Source of the DNA: a virus
Length of the DNA stretch: 21,279 bases
IMG/VR virus record: IMGVR_UViG_3300047546_000183
Span: 1-21,279 of that record
Direction: 5' to 3' (one strand)
Both the position numbers and the translations under genes were made by a program. The notes beneath the pieces were generated by a model that was not told where the DNA came from, did not search any database, and worked only from the letters and a program-made list of their open reading frames with translations. Of this stretch, positions 1 through 8,794 are shown piece by piece (position 1 is the first letter of the stretch; every line of letters begins with the position of its first letter).

Positions 1-801
1 CGAGATGGCTAATTGATCTGCGCCGGGTGAATAAATACCAGTGTTTGTGTCGCCGGTAAATGCAATGCTTGGTGTTGCAGCCGCGCCAGCAGATGCGCTA
101 ATAATGCTGTCAAATGTTGCAGTGCTGGTTACATCCAGTGTCCCAGGTACATCGACATTGTTGGTCCACTCAACACCAGTTCCAGCAGCATCAGTTTGCA
201 GCAGTTGACGAGCTGCGCCATCAGCCAACTTAGAAACAGCAATTTCAGCACTTGCCGAAATATCGCCATCCACAATCGTGGAATCGGCAATCATTGTGCT
301 TGTAATGCTGCCGGTGTCACCCGTGGTGACGACAGTACCAGTTACATCAGGCAGCGTGATCGTCTTATCCGAAGCAACCGACGCTGGTGCCTGCAGCGCG
401 ATGTAGTTGGTGCCGTTAGCGGTAGTTTCGCGGAAACGGACCTGTTGCTGGTTATCCATTACCAGCGCGCCAGTCATCGTGTCACCGCTGGCGTTGACGA
501 ACTCGCCGGCTTCACTGCGCCATGCTGAGCCGTCCCAGATTTTTAAGGAGTAGCCTCCGCCAGAAGTATCAAGCCACTGTTCGCCGACACTGTTACCAGC
601 TTCACCGCCTGTTGCGGGTGTAGCGTTTGGGGCAGTCGTACCAATGTGGACGGGGCCAACCTTTACAAGGGCGCCAGCACTGTCTTTGAAAAACAGGCCT
701 GTGCTTGTGGCGTTTGTATTGATTGCTAGTTGCCCATCGGACATTGCGCCAGGAGTCGGGCGCTTATCGGCAGTGCCGCTACGAAGGTGCTGAAGAGCCA
801 T
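1..801 (-). CDS. Fibre-type tail protein, C-terminus beyond the window
   Basis: The frame is open for 267 codons from ATG at 801 down to base 1 and continues past the edge. An in-frame TAA lies two codons upstream of the ATG, so this start is forced unless a rare codon is used; AAGGA abuts the ATG, too close for an ideal ribosome site. The N-terminus MALQHLRSGTADKRP followed by an SDGQLAINTN segment and an FFKDSAGALVKVGP segment is the opening I associate with cyanophage fibre or structural proteins. A GEQWLDT...LKIWDGSAW segment follows, then a SGDTMTG...KTITLPDVTGTV module that also occurs at the end of the adjacent fibre gene, then FTGDTNTGIYSPGADQLAIS at the window edge. Such proteins often end in a trimerisation or self-cleaving chaperone domain; that part is not visible. 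Role: probably distal tail fibre contacting the host. Confidence 0.85.
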   Translation of the reverse strand, partial: MALQHLRSGTADKRPTPGAMSDGQLAINTNATSTGLFFKDSAGALVKVGPVHIGTTAPNATPATGGEAGNSVGEQWLDTSGGGYSLKIWDGSAWRSEAGEFVNASGDTMTGALVMDNQQQVRFRETTANGTNYIALQAPASVASDKTITLPDVTGTVVTTGDTGSITSTMIADSTIVDGDISASAEIAVSKLADGAARQLLQTDAAGTGVEWTNNVDVPGTLDVTSTATFDSIISASAGAAATPSIAFTGDTNTGIYSPGADQLAIS

Positions 802-851
802 TCCTTAACGCCCGCAGGCCGGAAATTACCTTCTAACTGTAACGACTCTCC

Positions 852-2972
852 TTAATAAGTCCCGTCGTCGAGATCGCTGGTCAACGCCACCGTGCCAGTG
901 CTATTCGGCAGTGTGATTGTCCGGTCAGCCGTGGGATCGGTAACGGTCAGCGTGGTTTCGTAATCGTTGGCAGTGGAACCTTCAAAAATGATGGTGGTGC
1001 CAGTACCCATCGCTAGGTTGCCGGTCATGGTGTCGCCGGCTTTAGCGACTTTCTCGTTATCTAGTTCGGTAATGGCGCCCTGAACGTTTGTGCTGGCGAT
1101 GTTGCCAGTAGGCGTAAAGCCGACGTTCGATGCGATCTGAGCAACAATTGTTTCCGACGTTTCGATCAGGACATAACTGGTTCCGTTTGACAGAAGAATG
1201 TCGGGCGGTTCCAGTGCAACAGCTGGTGCGGGAGCCGTGCCAGTTCCGGTTTGGCTAACGACAACGTAATAACGGTTGTTGTTTGTGGCTGCTGCAGGAA
1301 GAGCTGCGCCAGATGTAAAGCCTGCTGCCGTACCCTCAGCCGTTACGGAATCCAGCAGGTTGGTGTTTGCGTCATAAGTGCCAGCGAGGATAATTTCACC
1401 GGCGCTAATACCGACCGGCTGGTAAACGTTTCCGTCCCACAGGAACAGATCACGAGTTAGCGGGTTAAAGAAGAACTGACCAATGTGTTCGGCGGTAGGC
1501 TGCGATTCACCAAACAGTGAGACGGCATAGTCGGCAACTTTTGCGCCAGTGATCGCATTGTTGGCGATGCGTGCAGCGGCAAATTCACCGCTTGTGATCT
1601 TGCTGGCATCAAGGTTTGGAATATCAGCAGCTTCGATTGCTGCACCAGTTACAACATGACCTTGGGCGTCAATTGTCACCTTGGAGTAGGTGCCAGCAGT
1701 TGCGCTATTGCTGTGGTTGAGCGTGCCACTGCTAACCGCAAGACCTGTGCCAGGTTGAATAATGCCCTTGGTGCTGCCGGTAGCGTCTGGTAAATCCCCA
1801 GGAACTAATGCGCGGAAAGCAGGTGTTGTAGACGCGCCGCTGGTAGGACCAGCCCAGACAGTATTAGCGGATTGGGTGTTAAGCGTTACGTCAACAGCAG
1901 CAGTGAAGTTGTCTGGATAGGTAACAGCAAATTCAAGTGGAGTTGACTCCGTGATCGTAATTTCGTTCAGTGCTGATTGCCGCTGCCAAGTGCTGCCGGT
2001 CCAGGTATATCCGTAACCAGTTGCGGTGTTAAGCCACTGTTGACCAGAAAATGCGCCAGAACCGCTTGGAGTTACGTTGCTGACAATGGTGGCACTATCG
2101 TCCGCAAGTTTGCCGGCAGTTACAGCGTCATCAACGATCTTGGCTGTGGTTACAGCGTTACTGGCCAGCTTTGCCTCAGTTACAGCAGCGCTAGCAATGG
2201 TTGCCGCAAATGAGCCAGTGCCCGAGCCGGTAACGTCGCCGGTCAGCGTGATCGTTTGGTCGCCAGTGTTGGTGCCGGAACTGGTGCCGCTGTGCGTGCC
2301 AGAGAATGTTCCGGACTGTGTAGCAAGAGTTCCCAGTCCAAGCGTGGCGCGTTGGGCGGTGGCGTCGGCGTCGTCAAGTAGTGCCCGACCCGCTGCAGTA
2401 CACGTAATTTCCTCAACGTCGCCGGATCCTGCGCTGCTGCGTCCCAGCAGTTTGTCCGTGGCGGAAACGTCTTGGATCTTGGCGTAGGTGACTGCGCCGT
2501 TTGCCAGTGCTGCCGTGCCGAGGCTGTCGCACTTTGCAGTTGTGACTGCGCCGTCAAGGATTTTTGCTGTGGTTACAGCGTCATTGGCGATGGTCGCGTT
2601 GACGTTTGCGAAGGCACCACCGCTATAAACTTGGAGTGCTCCAGTGCTGCTGTTGAAGTAGCCGCGACCTTCAAAGTTGTCGCTGACTGGAGCTGTGGTA
2701 TCAACCGCAATGCTGGAATCAGCAGCGAGTTTGGTGGCAGTAACAGCGCCGGAAGCAAGGGCAGTAGCGCCAATCTTGGTAGTGCTGGACTGATCCAGCT
2801 TGGAAAGATCAATACTGCTGGCGTCTACAAGGTCAAGACCGGCATCAACAAGATCCTTGACCGTGATCTTTTTGGTCTGGCTGGCTGATACGTCAGCAAC
2901 AGGCAGTACGTCGGTGGCCGCCGCAGACGCAGCCGGAAGGGCAGGTAACTGCGTAATGCGTTGGTCGGACAA
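852..2972 (-). CDS. Tail fibre protein with repeat-rich stem, TTG start
   Basis: This 706-residue protein opens with DQRITQLPALPAASAA, a pattern I know from phage fibre N-termini. The body has about eight short repeats of the form AVTxAKxxD (for example AVTATKLAADS, AVTTAKIVDD, AITGAKVADY), typical of extended, probably trimeric beta or coiled stems. Two WLN/WDG-type segments (GQQWLNTATGYGYTWTGSTW, FFFNPLTRDLFLWDG) and Gly/Thr/Ser-rich linkers separate them. The C-terminus carries an AGDTMTG...RTITLPNSTGTVALTSD module also present in the next gene. The start is TTG at 2972-2970, supported by GGAGG at 2985-2981, seven bases upstream. No receptor-binding or enzymatic domain is recognisable. Probable role: side or distal tail fibre. 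The neighbouring partial fibre gene suggests the two assemble together. Confidence 0.88.
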   Translation of the reverse strand: MSDQRITQLPALPAASAAATDVLPVADVSASQTKKITVKDLVDAGLDLVDASSIDLSKLDQSSTTKIGATALASGAVTATKLAADSSIAVDTTAPVSDNFEGRGYFNSSTGALQVYSGGAFANVNATIANDAVTTAKILDGAVTTAKCDSLGTAALANGAVTYAKIQDVSATDKLLGRSSAGSGDVEEITCTAAGRALLDDADATAQRATLGLGTLATQSGTFSGTHSGTSSGTNTGDQTITLTGDVTGSGTGSFAATIASAAVTEAKLASNAVTTAKIVDDAVTAGKLADDSATIVSNVTPSGSGAFSGQQWLNTATGYGYTWTGSTWQRQSALNEITITESTPLEFAVTYPDNFTAAVDVTLNTQSANTVWAGPTSGASTTPAFRALVPGDLPDATGSTKGIIQPGTGLAVSSGTLNHSNSATAGTYSKVTIDAQGHVVTGAAIEAADIPNLDASKITSGEFAAARIANNAITGAKVADYAVSLFGESQPTAEHIGQFFFNPLTRDLFLWDGNVYQPVGISAGEIILAGTYDANTNLLDSVTAEGTAAGFTSGAALPAAATNNNRYYVVVSQTGTGTAPAPAVALEPPDILLSNGTSYVLIETSETIVAQIASNVGFTPTGNIASTNVQGAITELDNEKVAKAGDTMTGNLAMGTGTTIIFEGSTANDYETTLTVTDPTADRTITLPNSTGTVALTSDLDDGTY
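2119..2579 (-). repeat. Short coding repeats in the fibre stem
   Basis: The octamer GCTGTAAC (plus strand gttacagc) occurs exactly at 2119-2126, 2149-2156, 2179-2186 and 2572-2579, with the first three spaced exactly 30 bases apart. Each encodes the A-V-T of a stem repeat. The repeat is explained by the protein repeat, though codon-level identity suggests recent duplication of ten-residue units. Confidence 0.7.
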
Positions 2973-2980
2973 GGTAAAGC

Positions 2981-2985
2981 CTCCG
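2981..2985 (-). promoter_or_regulatory. Strong ribosome site setting a TTG start
   Basis: GGAGG read on the minus strand lies seven bases before the TTG at 2972-2970. No nearby ATG in that frame gives the full conserved fibre N-terminus, so this site decides the start. Confidence 0.75.
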
Positions 2986-3008
2986 GTGCCTGCGGCCGTA
3001 AAATCAGT

Positions 3009-3884
3009 TTAGTCAGTAGCTTCCTGAAGCAGAAAGTCGAGTGACTGCTCCAGTTGGATACGGTCGTCGTCTTCCTTAAGGATGTAATCAGCAGGTCTGC
3101 CGACAAGCAACCGGATTTCTCCGGTCGTCACAAAATCAATTGCGCACTGGATTGTGTCGGTTGTGTTGACCGTGACCCCAGCACGAGTCACCATCGCAGT
3201 GGTCTGGTAAAAAATCGTCTGCGTCTCAGGCGTAATTTCTGAGTCGGTCAAATAAAAAGCACAGTCAAATTCGCTGCCAATGTCTAAACGCTGGATCAGC
3301 TGCAGCATCAGTAACGGTGATTCCTTGGAGCCGTCACTGGTGTAATCAAAAAAGCAGTCGATTGTGCCAGAGCCGCTAATCAGCCCGGCGGCATACTGAT
3401 TGCGAAATTTATCACTAAGGCTGGTTACATCCAGTGCTTCACGGTCGGTATTTAGTTGATAGCTGGTGACGTTACCCAGCGTGTTGTAACTAACGTCGCG
3501 GATTGTGTACGTGATCGCAATCGGTGCGCCAGTAAAGGCATAAACCGTTAGCTCAGCAGACCTGTTGTTGTTTACGGCGTCAGAAAATGTCGGGAAAAAC
3601 CGCAGGCCACCGGCGTTGTTGATGTTGACGTAAGCGGAGATTTCTTTTTCGACCGTTCCAGACAACCAAGATCCTGGCGCGAAACACTCCAAGCCTCGTG
3701 CGTCTGCTGTTGAAATGTCCAAACGGTCGCCGGTAAGGATGTTGTCTAGCGATGTATCTAGACCGATCCTATTTAGTGTCGTTGTAACGTCTGACGGATT
3801 AATACTGTCTGCAACTTGCACTGGGACAGCGCCAGTATTTCGCCGCAGTTTTACGGTGCCGTGAACACCAAGAAAAACCGTCAT
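3009..3884 (-). CDS. Minor tail protein with a C-terminal tail-tube-like domain
   Basis: 291 residues. Residues 1-120 begin FLGVHGTVKLRRN and include a TGDRLDIS motif and a GGLRFFPTFSDAVNN segment, a beta-rich arrangement I recall from cyanophage tail proteins of unknown role. Residues about 135-262 look like a tail tube domain: YQLNTDREALDVTSL, then GLISGSGTIDCFFDY, and a final strand set ending DFVTTGEIRLLVG. The same order occurs in the tail tube gene at 11996-12751 and in the gene just upstream. The C-terminal 25 residues are acidic (KEDDDRIQLEQSLDFLLQEATD region). It overlaps the preceding stop by ATGA, which suggests coupled translation. Probable role: structural protein of the tail tip or fibre attachment region. 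The domain assignment is by eye and needs a profile or structure comparison. Confidence 0.75.
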   Translation of the reverse strand: MTVFLGVHGTVKLRRNTGAVPVQVADSINPSDVTTTLNRIGLDTSLDNILTGDRLDISTADARGLECFAPGSWLSGTVEKEISAYVNINNAGGLRFFPTFSDAVNNNRSAELTVYAFTGAPIAITYTIRDVSYNTLGNVTSYQLNTDREALDVTSLSDKFRNQYAAGLISGSGTIDCFFDYTSDGSKESPLLMLQLIQRLDIGSEFDCAFYLTDSEITPETQTIFYQTTAMVTRAGVTVNTTDTIQCAIDFVTTGEIRLLVGRPADYILKEDDDRIQLEQSLDFLLQEATD

Positions 3885-4318
3885 GCGATTACGCCTCCGG
3901 CAATAAAGTCGCCGTCAACCGTAAATTGAATTGGCACGGAAGTTAGTTCGCCTGTAGAAACTGCCACCTGTGCAGAAGTGATGTAGGCGTAAAACTGGAT
4001 GTTGTCGTTGGCGTTGCTGCCCACGCGCAGTTCCATCAGTACACGGTCAGATTCGGCAACAGCGCCAACCTTTTGGATCTTGCTCAAGAGTGCGGTGAAC
4101 TGGCTGTAGGTAGCGGATTCGCCGGCTTCAAGCCTGTAGTACACCAGCGTGGCGCTGCCGGTGGCGCTTTTGATGCCAGGGACAAAAGTATTGCTGGTGC
4201 TATCGACGGTGTTGGTATTGATCAGCTCTACGGTCGTATCCAGCGACCAATCGCGGATCTTGGCGACAGGTTTACTGTCAATCACGAGGGAGCCGGATCG
4301 ACCTGTGTAAAAACCCAT
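3881..4318 (-). CDS. Tail-tube-like protein downstream of the tail tip gene
   Basis: 145 residues. The order of motifs matches phage tail tube proteins of the TP901-1/lambda V type: an opening strand pair (GRSGSLVIDSKPVAKI), the IRDWSLDTTVELINT strand and turn at residues 21-35, FVPGIKSATGSATLVYY at 45-61, a helix at about 70-84 (YSQFTALLSKIQKVG), and closing strands SVPIQFTVDGDF at 127-138. The main tail tube gene lies at 11996-12751, so this is probably a paralogue used elsewhere in the tail, perhaps as a tip ring or fibre adaptor. It lies 26 bases after the tail tip stop, starts at ATG 4318 with no clear ribosome site, and overlaps the next gene by ATGA. That it is the true tube and the other a variant is less likely given gene order. 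Confidence 0.78.
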   Translation of the reverse strand: MGFYTGRSGSLVIDSKPVAKIRDWSLDTTVELINTNTVDSTSNTFVPGIKSATGSATLVYYRLEAGESATYSQFTALLSKIQKVGAVAESDRVLMELRVGSNANDNIQFYAYITSAQVAVSTGELTSVPIQFTVDGDFIAGGVIA

Positions 4319-4344
4319 CGGACTGCGCTATGCGTAGTTTCAGG

Positions 4345-7300
4345 CTAGCGGATGGTAAATAGACCGTCGCTAAAGTCAGCGATCAGGCTTTGACCGGAGT
4401 TATCGCAGGGATGCTCCACAGCCCGAACGCTGACTTCGCCTTCCTCGTCCATCTGGACTTCGACCACACGGAAGGTGCGCTTTGCCTTGGCAGGTGTCCC
4501 AAGCACAAATAGCCAGCCTTCGTAAACGGCAAGGGAACTAGCCACGTTGGAGCTGATGCTGGCGGTTGTGGTAACAACGCTTTGACCGTCCTTGTAAAGC
4601 AAAACGCTGTAGCTGCCATTGGGGATTACGTCTGCCAGCGGGATGTTTAACGCGCCACCCGATTCAACCTGTCCGCTGTAGATGCCCTGCCATTCCTGAA
4701 GACCGGCATCAACGTAGATGTAGGCACCAGGAGATAGCGGGCTGTCGGTCGGGAATGTTTTAAACTCGATATTGCGGCGAATGTTACGGCGTTGCTGGCA
4801 CAACAGCTTGGCGTACATGATCGCCTGATTTCTGTTGGTGACGTACTGCGATAGATCAAACGTCTGGCGGATCGCCGTTGCTTCTGTTACGCCAACAAGG
4901 CTTACATCAACGCTGGCATTACGCGGAAACACGCCGTCACGTTCTGTGTTGCGATAAATCACCGTGGCGATAAGATCCTGAACGCTGCTGCCGTAGTCAA
5001 TAAATTCCTCTTTATAGGAATCCTCCAGAATGTTGCCTGCGGTAAACATGGCGCGGATTGGCACCGTGCGGGTAATGTTGCCGCTGTTGTCACAGGGCAC
5101 TGCAGGAATGAGCGTTTCCTTGCCACCAATACGACCAAGCTCCAGCAGGCTGTACGGACCAACTTCTGCCCAGAATTGACGCCAAGATGTTGGCTCGGCA
5201 ATCACACCGTCAAAGAACAAATTGTTGCGCTGGCAAAAACGTTTAGCCAGTGCCAATGCGGATAAATCAATTCCTTCGATCTTGGCGAACTGTCCAATGC
5301 CATCCACCGTGTCAAGAATGGTATCTAGGAAGATCTCAGGCGCAAAACTGGAAGCTGTATCTGGCGTGGAGCTGTAGCTGCCATCGTCATTCAGGCGGCG
5401 TACCAGGCGACCTTTGTTGACGAACACGCTCAAGGAACGCAGATCTTGGATGCCCTGACCGCTATAGACATTGAAGCCCAGCATGGTCATATTGTTATAT
5501 AGCTCCGGATAGTTGCTGAACGCCTCGGTGGATTGTTCCGTGACAGCTTTAATTTCTAGTTCTGGTCCATTATCAAAACTGAAAGTTAGCTGTGTATCTG
5601 AGCGCATGGAGAACAAGCTCCATTCGTCAATTTCAGACGGGTTTTTATTAATGGGCGCTAGATAACCGTTGCGAGCGCGTAGTTTTCCTGTGAAGGTAAA
5701 GGTGCCGCCAGCCGGGCCAGCAATATTCTGGACTGTGCCAGCGTTTTCGATGTAGGCAAAATCAGCGGCTCCGTAATAGCGCATTTCCGCTGCTGTTTCG
5801 GCAATCGGTTCAAACTTAAATTGCCAGTTTCCAATGTTGTCGTCAGCAATAAATTTGAGGAAGGTGTAGTTATCTTGATCAGCTCCACGTCGGATGACGA
5901 AAATACGTGGTACGCGGGCCCATGCGCCGCCAGTGCGGCGGTACAAGACCCAGAAAAACATCGAGCGGATCTTGTACCCGTTATCGCTATCTTTGTATGT
6001 TTTAGTCTCAACTTCTCCGTATGTTTTAGCTCGCCCTTGAACACGTTTAAATACGCGAGCTTTTAGGGCGAAGTCGACAATTCGGCATGGTGTAATTGTT
6101 TCGTATGAAGCCTCTTCGATTTTTACTAAACACTTTGTGTTAAAGAAATCGTTTTGAAGTTCTGGATTGTTTAGAACAGCTTGATACTCGGCTTTTTCGG
6201 CTTCCAACGCCACAATCTGCGCACGCCAGCCGTTTGCCCGTGCCTCTGTAGCTGCAGAATCGACATTGCTGGAATTGCCGTAAATGTCTGCAATTTCTTC
6301 ATTAAGTTTTTGAATACGACGTAGTTTTGCTTTACGATCTTCACGGAGACTGCGACCTTTACCGTTATCTGCAAAGCCGTATTGACGGATGGCCTCATCC
6401 AGTTTTGCCGTTATGTGCTTGAGTCGCCTATTAACAGCACGGATTTCCTCTTTCCAGCTGCGTATTGCTGCTCTATTGCGTTGAGCAGATGGTTTGTCTA
6501 GTTCGTCATCGATATATACCTGTAGCAAGCGACGCTGCTCTCGTGCAGCTTCTACTTTGTTGGCGAAGAAAATAACAACAGGGTCATATATACTTCCATC
6601 GTCACTTGTAATAGACTCAATTTCTTCTGCGGTCCATTTACGATCACGCAGTTCTTCAATGCTATCAATAAGGGCGTTTATTTCTGCAACACGGGTATTT
6701 ATCTCGTTAATACGCGCTTGTGCCGACGGCGTAAGTATCGGCGGTGTTTGATTGATTAAATTTAACAGCGCTTGAATAGCGGCGTTTATTCTGACAATTT
6801 CATCGGTAGCTTCTTTTTCATTGGCCTTGTAGTTTTGTGTGCCGTAGTCTTCCTGCGGGCAAATCCCAGATTCAATACATTCAAAGTCGATATTTGTTGC
6901 GTCGTTGTCCAGCTCTAGGTCAGTTATTTGGCCCTTAACTCGAAATTTTGCGCTGCCTAGTTTGTAGGTGCTGGCAGCATCAATCGAACTCAACATCGTG
7001 CGGCGCAATTCGGATGCCGCTTGTCTTACGTCACTGGCACCGCTGCTACTAAGAGGTTTAAAGCGGAGTGTGAAAACTGTTCCAACAGGAACGGCAGGAC
7101 GTGAATTATCAAGAAGATTATCTGGCCAGTAACCGCCTCTACCATTTAATTCAATGCCTAAATCAGCCCGTAAATTAGAGCTACCTTTTTCGTCGCGGTC
7201 TAGATATAAAACGTTGATAGGAATTGGAGCTGTGACGCCACAGCGTGTTGCTGTAGATGGTGAAAATGCTTGACTAAATCCTTCTGCTCTTGTTGCTCCA

Positions 7301-7956
7301 GAAAGGGATGCTTTAAAGACATAAGCTGAAGATGACTCAGCTCCAGTTGTCGGGTCCGCGCCACTGCCAAATTTTAAATCGCTAAAACGTAAAATCCCGT
7401 TTTGACGCAAATAAAGCCAGTATTTTTGTGCTGCAAGCTGGCGTAAAGTCGCTTGACCGAAGGCTGTACGCGCTACATCAATACCGGCTGGGTCAATGTT
7501 TGCCGCTCCAATAACTGCGGCCATCTGCATGAACTGACTAGATCCAAAACTTTTGACTGCAGACCAGACCAACGAGGTGTTGACGCGGACGCCACCCGTT
7601 GTGTTTTGGTCGGTGTTGCAGTAGACCAAGTTGACCGGATCGCCGTATTTGGCTAATTCCTGTGAACTGTTAAATCCAAAACGCGGGGAAAACGCTTGGT
7701 CGCGTCTACGGCGTTGATTTTGCTGGGATGGAAGTTCTGGCTTAGGCGCCAGTAATGCTGCGCCAACTTGAAACAGAACGCCAACAATTGTCAGAACAAG
7801 CGCAATCGTTCCAGGATCATTTTGTGGCAGTAGCAGTCTGTCTTCAGGCAGTTTTGTATGGTCAAATTGGGCCTGTACAAAGTTCAGGTATTCCTGCTCG
7901 CTAATGCCCAGCTCAGCAATCAGCTGGTGTTCGTAGGGCAGTAGGCGGCGGGTCAT
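4345..7956 (-). CDS. Large tail tip protein, J-like host-specificity protein
   Basis: 1203 residues, in the lambda J position after the NlpC-like gene and overlapping it by ATGA. Residues 49-70 form a strongly hydrophobic stretch (IALVLTIVGVLFQVGAALLA), as in many J-like proteins near the N-terminus. Residues about 90-370 and 610-1200 are beta-rich, consistent with the hub and fibronectin-like parts of central tail tip proteins; the end has a FRVVEVQMDEEGEVSVRAVEH segment typical of the J C-terminal region. Between them, residues about 376-600 are highly charged and helical with several coiled-coil-like stretches, an insertion compared with the usual layout. The coding sequence there is noticeably AT-rich. 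Probable role: hub at the distal tail end that seals the tube and supports fibres. The family call rests on size, position and these motifs. Confidence 0.85.
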   Translation of the reverse strand: MTRRLLPYEHQLIAELGISEQEYLNFVQAQFDHTKLPEDRLLLPQNDPGTIALVLTIVGVLFQVGAALLAPKPELPSQQNQRRRRDQAFSPRFGFNSSQELAKYGDPVNLVYCNTDQNTTGGVRVNTSLVWSAVKSFGSSQFMQMAAVIGAANIDPAGIDVARTAFGQATLRQLAAQKYWLYLRQNGILRFSDLKFGSGADPTTGAESSSAYVFKASLSGATRAEGFSQAFSPSTATRCGVTAPIPINVLYLDRDEKGSSNLRADLGIELNGRGGYWPDNLLDNSRPAVPVGTVFTLRFKPLSSSGASDVRQAASELRRTMLSSIDAASTYKLGSAKFRVKGQITDLELDNDATNIDFECIESGICPQEDYGTQNYKANEKEATDEIVRINAAIQALLNLINQTPPILTPSAQARINEINTRVAEINALIDSIEELRDRKWTAEEIESITSDDGSIYDPVVIFFANKVEAAREQRRLLQVYIDDELDKPSAQRNRAAIRSWKEEIRAVNRRLKHITAKLDEAIRQYGFADNGKGRSLREDRKAKLRRIQKLNEEIADIYGNSSNVDSAATEARANGWRAQIVALEAEKAEYQAVLNNPELQNDFFNTKCLVKIEEASYETITPCRIVDFALKARVFKRVQGRAKTYGEVETKTYKDSDNGYKIRSMFFWVLYRRTGGAWARVPRIFVIRRGADQDNYTFLKFIADDNIGNWQFKFEPIAETAAEMRYYGAADFAYIENAGTVQNIAGPAGGTFTFTGKLRARNGYLAPINKNPSEIDEWSLFSMRSDTQLTFSFDNGPELEIKAVTEQSTEAFSNYPELYNNMTMLGFNVYSGQGIQDLRSLSVFVNKGRLVRRLNDDGSYSSTPDTASSFAPEIFLDTILDTVDGIGQFAKIEGIDLSALALAKRFCQRNNLFFDGVIAEPTSWRQFWAEVGPYSLLELGRIGGKETLIPAVPCDNSGNITRTVPIRAMFTAGNILEDSYKEEFIDYGSSVQDLIATVIYRNTERDGVFPRNASVDVSLVGVTEATAIRQTFDLSQYVTNRNQAIMYAKLLCQQRRNIRRNIEFKTFPTDSPLSPGAYIYVDAGLQEWQGIYSGQVESGGALNIPLADVIPNGSYSVLLYKDGQSVVTTTASISSNVASSLAVYEGWLFVLGTPAKAKRTFRVVEVQMDEEGEVSVRAVEHPCDNSGQSLIADFSDGLFTIR

Positions 7957-8333
7957 TTGTGAAGCCTGAAGTAATGGCCGTAATCGGGTGGAAGCGGAGC
8001 CAGCACCACGCCGGATCTCTCGCTAATAAAAAGCACGTTGCCGTCGTCCATCACTGTACCCATGGCGCCGCCCTTTGTACCAGGCAGCAACACAACCGCG
8101 TGACGCTCAGGACCATCTAGCCGCGTGCCGTTTTGCAGAAGCCATTTCGCCATGATCCGACGCGGAAAGGTGTCGTCGGTATAGCGCTCAAAGTACCAAG
8201 CGAAATCTGGCGTGTGGTCGTAGTAGCCAAGCCGGCGGCGAACCTCGGCAAACAGTAGGCAGCAATCGACCGTACCTGAACCATCGCCGGGGTAGGCGCC
8301 CCATGCACGCTTCAAGCCGATTAGGTCGTTCAC
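7953..8333 (-). CDS. NlpC/P60-like tail assembly protein, possibly catalytically degenerate
   Basis: 126 residues, in the position of lambda K between minor tail and J-like genes. The TVDCCLLFAEVRRRLG segment (Cys24, Cys25) matches the catalytic-cysteine helix of NlpC/P60-type domains. The strand where these enzymes usually have His-x-Gly reads GAMGTVMDDGNVLFIS here, with Ala90 in the likely histidine position; His78, His120 and His125 exist but lie elsewhere. The start is GTG at 8333, sharing GTGA with the stop of the preceding gene, and the stop overlaps the next start by ATGA, so translation is probably coupled on both sides. Family role: tail-associated peptidoglycan or assembly protease in the tail tip. 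Whether this one cleaves anything is doubtful from the sequence. Confidence 0.75.
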   Translation of the reverse strand: MNDLIGLKRAWGAYPGDGSGTVDCCLLFAEVRRRLGYYDHTPDFAWYFERYTDDTFPRRIMAKWLLQNGTRLDGPERHAVVLLPGTKGGAMGTVMDDGNVLFISERSGVVLAPLPPDYGHYFRLHK

Positions 8334-8794
8334 CGTAAATACAGCTCGCTGTTAAGAGGCAGCGGGCCAACGTTTTCGCGTGTCAGGGTTCGAGCTGGGA
8401 AGGCGCTACCCACGCTGTCGATTGCAGAGCGGAAACGCAGTTCAACAGTGGTCTCGCTAAAGCTGGCGCCAATGCCGACGTAGTAATCGGTGAGCGCTGT
8501 AAGGATTTGGTCGCTGGCGTTTAGCCATGCGTTTGTGAACTGCAGCGTGCTCAGGCGATTGCCATTGGCTTGCTCCACCAAGCGCAGCACAACCTCTAAG
8601 TTCGGGAACAGTACCTGCAGCGTTTCGTTATCGCCGTTCAACGTTGCAAGAGCACCAGATGCCTGAAACGGAGCAAAGCCGTAGGACTCGCTTAAATACG
8701 AACTGTTAGTGCCGACAAAATAATTCTGGTAGCGGTGAACGACGCCACCGGCGGTTGTCAGCTTGAAATACTGTGCGATGCGGATTTCGCTCAT
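8330..8794 (-). CDS. Minor tail protein (lambda L-like position)
   Basis: 154 residues, beta-rich. It opens SEIRIAQYFKLTTAGGV and contains a HRYQNYFVGTN segment and an ALATLNGDNETLQVLFPN segment, the style of minor tail proteins that sit between the tape measure and the NlpC-like protein in siphoviruses. The family cannot be named with certainty. Its start overlaps the preceding stop as TGATG and its stop overlaps the next GTG start. Probable role: distal tail or tip ring component. No cysteine cluster of the iron-sulphur type reported for lambda L is present; the protein contains no cysteine at all. Confidence 0.75.
   Translation of the reverse strand: MSEIRIAQYFKLTTAGGVVHRYQNYFVGTNSSYLSESYGFAPFQASGALATLNGDNETLQVLFPNLEVVLRLVEQANGNRLSTLQFTNAWLNASDQILTALTDYYVGIGASFSETTVELRFRSAIDSVGSAFPARTLTRENVGPLPLNSELYLR

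Noticed and set aside
802-851. Possible terminator between the two fibre genes
   Set aside because: There is some GC-rich sequence (CCGGCCTGCGGGCG) but no stable stem followed by a T-run.
2077-2487. Plus-strand open frame across the fibre stem, rich in Val, Ala, Ser and Pro
   Set aside because: It mirrors the repeated stem codons; the composition is a by-product of the repeats.
2090-2780. Regularly spaced short repeats that might suggest a CRISPR array
   Set aside because: The repeats are 8 bases, in frame with fibre stem repeats, and spacers are themselves similar coding sequence.
6494-6751. Ser-rich plus-strand open frame inside the tail tip gene
   Set aside because: Complement of the charged coiled-coil region, where Glu, Lys and Arg codons read as Ser, Phe and Leu-type codons.
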